A model generated the notes under the pieces. It searched no databases, was not told the origin of the DNA, and was given only the letters and a program-made list of their open reading frames with translations. This document shows, one piece after another, positions 54,569 to 61,000 of a stretch of 64,000 bases of DNA. The DNA is taken from the NCBI GenBank assembly GCA_008330645.1, contig VLTN01000017.1, positions 124,001-188,000 of the forward strand, in the 5' to 3' direction. The position numbers and the translations under genes are program-made. Position 1 is the stretch's first letter. Each line of letters opens with the position of its first letter. The stretch comes from Cafeteria roenbergensis (Eukaryota; Sar; Bigyra; Bicosoecida; Cafeteriaceae).

Positions 54569-57535
54569 TCACGAAATGGACACGAAACCGCTGAGGGAGC
54601 GCTGACCGCTGCTTCCCCCCGGCTGCCTCCGAGCACGCTTCGCGGGGTGCTGCTGCTGGCTCTGCTGCGAGTGCCGGCGCATCTGCCTCAGCCGCTCATC
54701 CAGCACGGCTCGCAGCACGGGCCGGCGGCCCTGGCCCACGACCGCCGAGTCAGCGCGCTCGGGAGAGCCGCCGTCGGCTCCGTCGTCTTCGTCGCTGCCG
54801 TCGCTGCGCAAGTCCAACACTTCGTCGGCGCACGGCAGCGCTTCCGTGCTCCTCGCACGCTTAGCGGGCGACCTCGCTGCGTCTGTGGCCCCAGCAGCAG
54901 CGCCCGGTCCCAGCTCTCGCCGGACAGGCGCTCGAGGGGCGGCCACCTCCGCCCCGGCATCCACAGGCCGATGCGCGGACGGCGGCAAGCCCCCTGCCGC
55001 AGTCTCGGGCCGCGGCAAGCCCCCTGCCGCAGTCTCGGGCGGCGGCAAGCCCCCTGCCGCAGTCTCGGGCGGCGCCCGTCGCACCCCGAAGAAGGACTCG
55101 AGCTTGCACATGTGCCCCGCCGCCGCTCTCTCCTCCTCGTCCACGTCATCGTCGAACACCAGCCCGTGCATCTTCACGCCCAGCAGCCGGAGCACGAGCG
55201 GCCTGCCCCCGTGCGCCGCCTTGAACCGCTCGCTCTCCTGAGCGACGAGGCGCTTGCAGGCGGCGCTGATCACCTCGGCCGAGTTTGTCGGTTCGGCCAG
55301 CGTGGCTGAGCGCTGCAACACCTTGAACGAGGCCAGCTTCAGCTTCACGGTGACGGTCCTTCCCCGCATCGCCGGCCGCACCTTCGGCCTGCCCGCGTCG
55401 TCCGAGTCCGAGTCGGAGTCGGCCATGCCGAAAAATCCTGGAACGTGCCCTCTAGGCGGCCGGGCGGCCTGCACGCCGTCATCCTCTGCAGCCCCTGCCT
55501 CCGAGCCTGCGCGCCCAGCCTCGGCCTGGCGCCCGTCAGCACCCGAGCTACCAGCCTCGGCCGCCGCCTTGGACCCCTGCATCTGCAGAGACAGCTTCGA
55601 CGCTAGCTTGGCGACGGTGGCCTGCAGGGCAGCCAAGCTCCCCTCGTCCCGAAACGTCCGCTCGAGGCTGATGCTTTTGCGCCGGTACTGCGCTCCTGCC
55701 TCTGACCCGCTGCGCCCCGACTCTGCGATGCCGAGAGACACGCGGTGAAGCCAGGTCGCCATGCGCGGCGAGAGCACGCAGTGGAGCCGCGCGGCCTCGT
55801 CCCGCACGTCAGCCACCACGCGCAGCCCGAGCCCCCCAAGCTGCGTCTCTGACACTCGGCCGATGCCAGGCAGCTTACGCAGGGGCAGCGCCCCCACGAA
55901 GCCTAGAATGCTCCCTGCGTCGAACGGCACCAAGCACTGCCCGTCGGGCTTGTTCATGTCAGAGGCAATCTTCGCAAGCATCGCGTTGGGCGCCGCCCCA
56001 GCCGAGCAGGTCAGGCCGCCGGTCGCAACGGACACGTCTCGCCGAATGGCAGCCACCACGTCCCACACGGCCTCGTGAAAGGCGGCCATCTCCTGCGAGG
56101 AAGACAGTGCCCCCGCCTCCCGCCTGGTCAGCAGCGCGTACCGCCTAGGGCCCTCTCGCTGCTGCGGCGCCGCAGCCTCCGCCTGTCCGCTGCGCTCCGC
56201 GTTCCTGGCGCTCTGGCCCGCCTTGGCCTCGACGACTGCATGGCTTGCCAGCGGCGCGCTGCACGGGGCGCTGCTGCCGCTGCCGCCGCTGCTGCTGCCG
56301 CTGCTGCCGCTGCCGCTGCTGCCGCTGCCGCTGCTGCCGCTGCCGCTGCCACCGCTGCTGCTGCCGCTGCTGCCGCTGCCGCTGCCACCGCTGCTGCTGC
56401 TGCTGCTGCCGCTGCCGCTGCCACCGCTGCTGCTGCCGCTGCTGCCGCTGCCGCTGCCACCGCTGCTGCTGCTGCTGTCGCTGCCGCAGCCGCTGCCGCC
56501 GCTGCTGCCAGCCTGCTCAGAGGAGGGGGCGGCGCCGCCGCGCCCACCGGCCGCTGCCCTCTGCGGCGGGGGCTCGTTCCGCTTGTCCTCGTCGCTGGTG
56601 CACGTGCTGCCCTGGTCACTGCCGCACGCCGCGGCATCGCTCAGCAGCCGCGACGCAGCCTCGCCAGGACGCTCGGTGGCGGACGCCGCCACGGCGGCTC
56701 TGCCAGCAGAGCCACCCGAGGATGACGTCAGCATTCCTGTTCCCCGCTCCAACGCTGCCTCCCCGCCGCGAGGCCGCTGGCGCTCCGCAGCAGGGCTGGC
56801 CCCGCCGCTCGACGGCTGCGGCCGACGGACTGCGGCCGGGAGGCCGCCAAGCTTGCGCGAAACCGCGTCGGTGACGTCCAGGTAGGCCTCGTCGAGAGAC
56901 AGCGCGACGCACTGCGGGTCGAAGCGCCTGAAGACTTGCTTCGCGAGCTTCGCGGCCGCCTTGTACTTGTCGTAGTTTGGCCGCACAATGACCAGGCTCG
57001 GGCAGAGCTTCAGCGCGATGAAGCCTGGCATGGCAGAACGCACGCCGAACTTACGGGCTGCGTAGTTTGCCGTCGACAGCATGCCCGTGCCCCCGACGGC
57101 CATGGGCTGGTCCCGCAGCTCGGGCTTGTCCCGCATCTCCACAGCAGCGAAGAACATGTCCATGTCCACGACCACCCACACGCGGTCAAGCCGTCTGCGG
57201 GTCTCCATCGCGGCGCGCTCCCGACGGGCTGTCGCAGCCGCGCCCTCCAGCTCGAGACCGCCCTCGCGCAGCGCCTGCCACCTGCGCCGCATGCCCTCAA
57301 TCTGCTGCTGAATCCGTGCATCGCGGCGTTCCTCGTTCCTGTAGAAGGAGGAGCCCTCGCTCATCGAGTGCACCACAGCCGCCACTTTGGCCTTGTCCAC
57401 GCTGCCCATTCCGGCCTTGTCGTGACTGAAGTGGTAGTAGTGCGCCTCCGCTCGCCCGGTTGCAGTCTCGTACACCGCACCGTCGCTGGACACGGCCTGG
57501 GGCGCCCGCACATCGGAATCGCGCTCCGCAGCCAT
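54569..57535 (-). CDS. POLK: DNA polymerase kappa (Y-family translesion polymerase)
   Basis: Y-family translesion DNA polymerase, 988 residues, single exon, ATG MAAERDSD. The N-clasp specific to Pol kappa is clear: SHDKAGMGSVDKAKV, then EGSSFYRNEERRDARIQQQIE. Catalytic metal ligands are Asp124 (VVVDMDMFFA) and Asp215/Glu216 (ALSLDEAYLDV). An insert of ~250 residues, mostly Gly/Ser repeats (residues ~340-422), splits the palm. The palm resumes at VWDVVAAIRRDV and CSAGAAPNAMLAKIASDMNK. A helix-hairpin segment (LPGIGRVSETQLGGLGLRVV) and the little finger (ISLERTFRDEGS, GRTVTVKLKLASF) follow. The C-terminus ends QRSLSGFVSIS, a PCNA-interacting (PIP-like) motif. No UBZ zinc finger is visible, unlike vertebrate enzymes. 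It bypasses bulky minor-groove lesions at stalled forks. It is divergent from the tandem-repeat gene (519 bp). Confidence 0.95.
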   Translation of the reverse strand: MAAERDSDVRAPQAVSSDGAVYETATGRAEAHYYHFSHDKAGMGSVDKAKVAAVVHSMSEGSSFYRNEERRDARIQQQIEGMRRRWQALREGGLELEGAAATARRERAAMETRRRLDRVWVVVDMDMFFAAVEMRDKPELRDQPMAVGGTGMLSTANYAARKFGVRSAMPGFIALKLCPSLVIVRPNYDKYKAAAKLAKQVFRRFDPQCVALSLDEAYLDVTDAVSRKLGGLPAAVRRPQPSSGGASPAAERQRPRGGEAALERGTGMLTSSSGGSAGRAAVAASATERPGEAASRLLSDAAACGSDQGSTCTSDEDKRNEPPPQRAAAGGRGGAAPSSEQAGSSGGSGCGSDSSSSSGGSGSGSSGSSSGGSGSGSSSSSSGGSGSGSSGSSSGGSGSGSSGSGSSGSGSSGSSSGGSGSSAPCSAPLASHAVVEAKAGQSARNAERSGQAEAAAPQQREGPRRYALLTRREAGALSSSQEMAAFHEAVWDVVAAIRRDVSVATGGLTCSAGAAPNAMLAKIASDMNKPDGQCLVPFDAGSILGFVGALPLRKLPGIGRVSETQLGGLGLRVVADVRDEAARLHCVLSPRMATWLHRVSLGIAESGRSGSEAGAQYRRKSISLERTFRDEGSLAALQATVAKLASKLSLQMQGSKAAAEAGSSGADGRQAEAGRAGSEAGAAEDDGVQAARPPRGHVPGFFGMADSDSDSDDAGRPKVRPAMRGRTVTVKLKLASFKVLQRSATLAEPTNSAEVISAACKRLVAQESERFKAAHGGRPLVLRLLGVKMHGLVFDDDVDEEERAAAGHMCKLESFFGVRRAPPETAAGGLPPPETAAGGLPRPETAAGGLPPSAHRPVDAGAEVAAPRAPVRRELGPGAAAGATDAARSPAKRARSTEALPCADEVLDLRSDGSDEDDGADGGSPERADSAVVGQGRRPVLRAVLDERLRQMRRHSQQSQQQHPAKRARRQPGGSSGQRSLSGFVSIS
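54981..55070 (-). repeat. Three 30-bp direct repeats in POLK
   Basis: Three adjacent, nearly identical 30-bp copies encode PPETAAGGLP three times in the C-terminal linker of Pol kappa. Copies differ at one or two bases. Confidence 0.92.
56269..56515 (-). repeat. Gly/Ser-coding trinucleotide-hexanucleotide repeat in POLK
   Basis: A ~245-bp tract of GCTGCC, GCTGCT and CACCGC units (plus strand) encodes a Gly/Ser-rich loop inside the palm of Pol kappa. It has an inner higher-order period of about 60 bp (GCTGCCACCGCTGCTGCTGC recurs). Confidence 0.9.
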
Positions 57536-58054
57536 CTACCTCCCCGCGAGCATCAACGCCTGAGAGTTTTCCTCCCTCCCCCGCTGTGTCAGACTTTTCC
57601 ACCCGGCCGGGAGGTGCCAGACGCTGCCCGTTCTTGAAAGCCCGCGAATGCCAGGGGAGCGCCGCGAGTGCCGCGCAGCGGGCGACAACTCCAAGCAGTG
57701 GTTGACTCTGCAACCTCCGAGTTCGAGGCGACAGCGAGAGGCGCGCCCCAGCACGCCCGGTGAGCACGGAGTGCTGGCAACTGCTGCGGGACAGCGAACA
57801 CGCCCAGGGCGCGGCGCGGCGACTTGTGTGCCCCAGACCCACGCTGCGACGGGGCGTGGCAGTTTTGGGAGCTTGGGCAGAGTCGCCCCTCCGAGTTCGC
57901 CACCGTTGCTAGTTGCAGCCGCCACGCACCTCGCGCCTCGCAACATCGGCTCGCCGCACTGGCAGTGCTGGCCGCCGAACCGCTGTGGTAGCCGGCCGAG
58001 CAGTCGCCCGGGGCACGAGCACGGGAAGCTGACGCTCTGGGCCCGCGCCGTCGC
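57536..58054. other. Divergent spacer between POLK and the tandem-repeat gene
   Basis: 519 bp, the shared 5' region of two genes. Open frames on both strands are GTG-started or antisense. No gene or RNA is supported. Confidence 0.5.
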
Positions 58055-61000
58055 ATGGCCACGCGGGCGGCAAGCGCGGCCCGGTCGCAACGACGCTCAC
58101 GGAACGAGCCCTGGACGCCGGCCGCCTCCCGGCAATGGGGCCCATGCACCAGCGGGGTGGGCCCGTCCCCTCCTCGGTGCGCAAGCGTGGGCCAAGCAGC
58201 GAGCAGGCGCAGGCTGCTGGGCGAGCCGGCGTTCACCACGTTTGGCACCACGCCCAGGCGGCACGTGGCAAGCATTGGCCTGCTGAACGGCGACGTGATG
58301 TTCTCCGCCAGCCGCGATGAGATACTGGAGAGCTCCGCGCAGCTCGCGGCAGGCCCAGGCACGTACTCTCACGCCACGAGTTTTGGCATTCCCGGACCCG
58401 ACAACTCGTGGCTCAAGCCGTCGTACAACGCGCAGCTGTCAGCGCAGGCTCGGTCCTCCGTGTCGGCGCGGTGGCTCCGCTCGACGCGCGTCAGGCTCCC
58501 CGTCTCCTCCCCGCTGCACCCCCGCCACAGAGAGTGGCTCGCGCGCCGGCACCAGGCATCCCAAGGCTCGACCGCAGCTGGGCCCAGGCGCCAGCCTCCC
58601 CGCCTCCCAACGGACGCTGCCTGTTTGCACGGCACCGCAGCGGAAGACTCGTCGGGGTGGGGGGGCAGCGGGACCGCTCGGCCGACGGCTTCCTTGCGAT
58701 CGACGAAGGGACGGCAGAGCCGAACCCAGCAGTCTGCGCAGCGGTCCTTCGCAGGCAGCGCCGTGGCGGCGGCGCGCCAGTCGCGAGCGGACCGTGACCG
58801 CCGCCGCGCCGCGGCCGTCAGGGCTGCCGGCCGGCGGAGGGCGGCCCAGAAGCCCTCAGACGACGCCGCTGCGTCGGCCGCTCGGCCTGCACCCGGCGCG
58901 AGCCAACCTGCCGGGGCGCCGCGCGCGCTGCCCGCCCCCCTCACTGCGCCCCCGCCCGCACCATCGCAGCCCGCGGGCGGACAGGCGCCACCCTGTGCGG
59001 GGGAGGGCCTCACGCCGCAGCGGCGAGCGGTGCCGAAGCGGCGACGCCTGCAGAGGTCGGCCAGCCGCGATGTCGGTCCATCCCTTCACCGGTCGGCTCT
59101 GTCGCCGCCTGTGCAGCCAATGGCATCTGCCTCAGCGGCCGACCATGAACGCTCTGCGGTCAAGAGCGCAGCCAGAGCAGCGGCACCGGCCACGGAGCTC
59201 AAGCCGACGTCGGCGGAGGAGGAGGCGCCGCAGCCTGTGTCGTGGCCAGCGGCTGGTGAGCTGTCGTCGTATGCAGCGGCGGCGGCACGCGCAGCAGCGC
59301 CCGAGCCGACGTCAGCGGAGGCGCCTCAGCCTGTGTCGTGGCCAGCGGCTGGTGAGCCGTCGTCGTCCGCAGCGGCGGCGGCACCCGCAGCAGCGCCCGA
59401 GCCGACGTCAGCGGAGGTGGAGGCGCCGCAGCCTGTGTCGTGGCCAGCAGCTGGTGAGCCGTCGTCGTCCGCAGCGGCGGCGGCACCCGCAGCAGCGCCC
59501 GAGCCGACGTCAGCGGAGGTGGAGGCGCCGCAGCCTGTGTCGTGGCCAGCAGCTGGTGAGCCGTCGTCGTCCGCAGCGGCGGCACCAGCCGCGGCGGCGC
59601 CCGAGCCGACGTCGGCGGAGGAGGAGGCGCCGCAGCCTGTGTCGTGGCCAGCGGCTGGTGAGCCGTCGTCGTCCGCAGCGGCGGCGGCACCCGCAGCAGC
59701 GCCCGAGCCGACGTCAGCGGAGGTGGAGGCGCCGCAGCCTGTGTCGTGGCCAGCGGCTGGTGAGCCGTCGTCGTCCGCAGCGGCGGCACCAGCCGCGGCG
59801 GCGCCCGAGCCGACGTCAGCGGAGGCGCCGCAGCCTGTGTCGTGGCCAGCGGCTGGTGAGCCGTCGTCGTCCGCAGCGGCGGCGGCACCCGCAGCAGCGC
59901 CCGAGCCGACGTCAGCGGAGGTGGAGGCGCCGCAGCCTGTGTCGTGGCCAGCGGCTGGTGAGCCGTCGTCGTCCGCAGCGGCGGCACCAGCCGCGGCGGC
60001 GCCCGAGCCGATGTCAGCGGAGGTGGAGGCGCCGCAGCCTGTGTCGTGGCCAGCGGCTGGCGAGCCGTCGTCGTCCGCAGCGGCGGCGGCACCCGCGGTG
60101 GCGCCCGAGCCGACGTCAGCGGAGGTGGAGGCGCCGCAGCCTGTGTCGTGGCCAGCGGCTGGTGAGCCGTCGTCGTCCGCAGCGGCGGCACCAGCCGCGG
60201 CGGCGCCCGAGCCGACGTCAGCGGAGGTGGAGGCGCTGCAGCCTGTGTCGTGGCCAGCGGCTGGTGAGCCGTCGTCGTCCGCAGCGGCGGCACCAGCCGC
60301 GGCGGCGCCCGAGCCGACGTCAGCGGAGGTGGAGGCGCTGCAGCCTGCGTCGTGGCCAGCGGCCGGTGAGCCGTCGTCGTCCGCAGCGGCGGCACCAGCC
60401 GCGGCGGCGCCCGAGCCGACGTCAGCGGAGGTGGAGGCGCTGCAGCCTGTGTCGTGGCCAGCGGCTGGTGAGCCGTCGTCGTCCGCAGCGGCGGCACCAG
60501 CCGCGGCGGCGCCCGAGCCGACGTCAGCGGAGGCGCCGCAGCCTGTGTCGTGGCCAGCGGCTGGTGAGCCGTCGTCGTCCGCAGCGGCGGCACCAGCCGC
60601 GGCGGCGCCCGAGCCGACGTCAGCGGAGGTGGAGGCGCCGCAGCCTGTGTCGTGGCCAGCGGCTGGTGAGCCGTCGTCGTCCGCAGCGGCGGCACCAGCC
60701 GCGGCGGCGCCCGAGCCGACGTCAGCGGAGGTGGAGGCGCTGCAGCCTGCGTCGTGGCCAGCGGCCGGTGAGCCGTCGTCGTCCGCAGCGGCGGCGGCAC
60801 CCGCGGCGGCGCCCGAGCCGATGTCAGCGGAGGTGGAGGCGCCGCAGCCTGTGTCGTGGCCAGCGGCCGGTGAGCCGTCGTCGTCCGCAGCGGCGGCGGC
60901 ACCCGCGGTGGCGCCCGAGCCGACGTCAGCGGAGGTGGAGGCGCCGCAGCCTGTGTCGTGGCCAGCGGCTGGTGAGCCGTCGTCGTCCGCAGCGGCGGCA

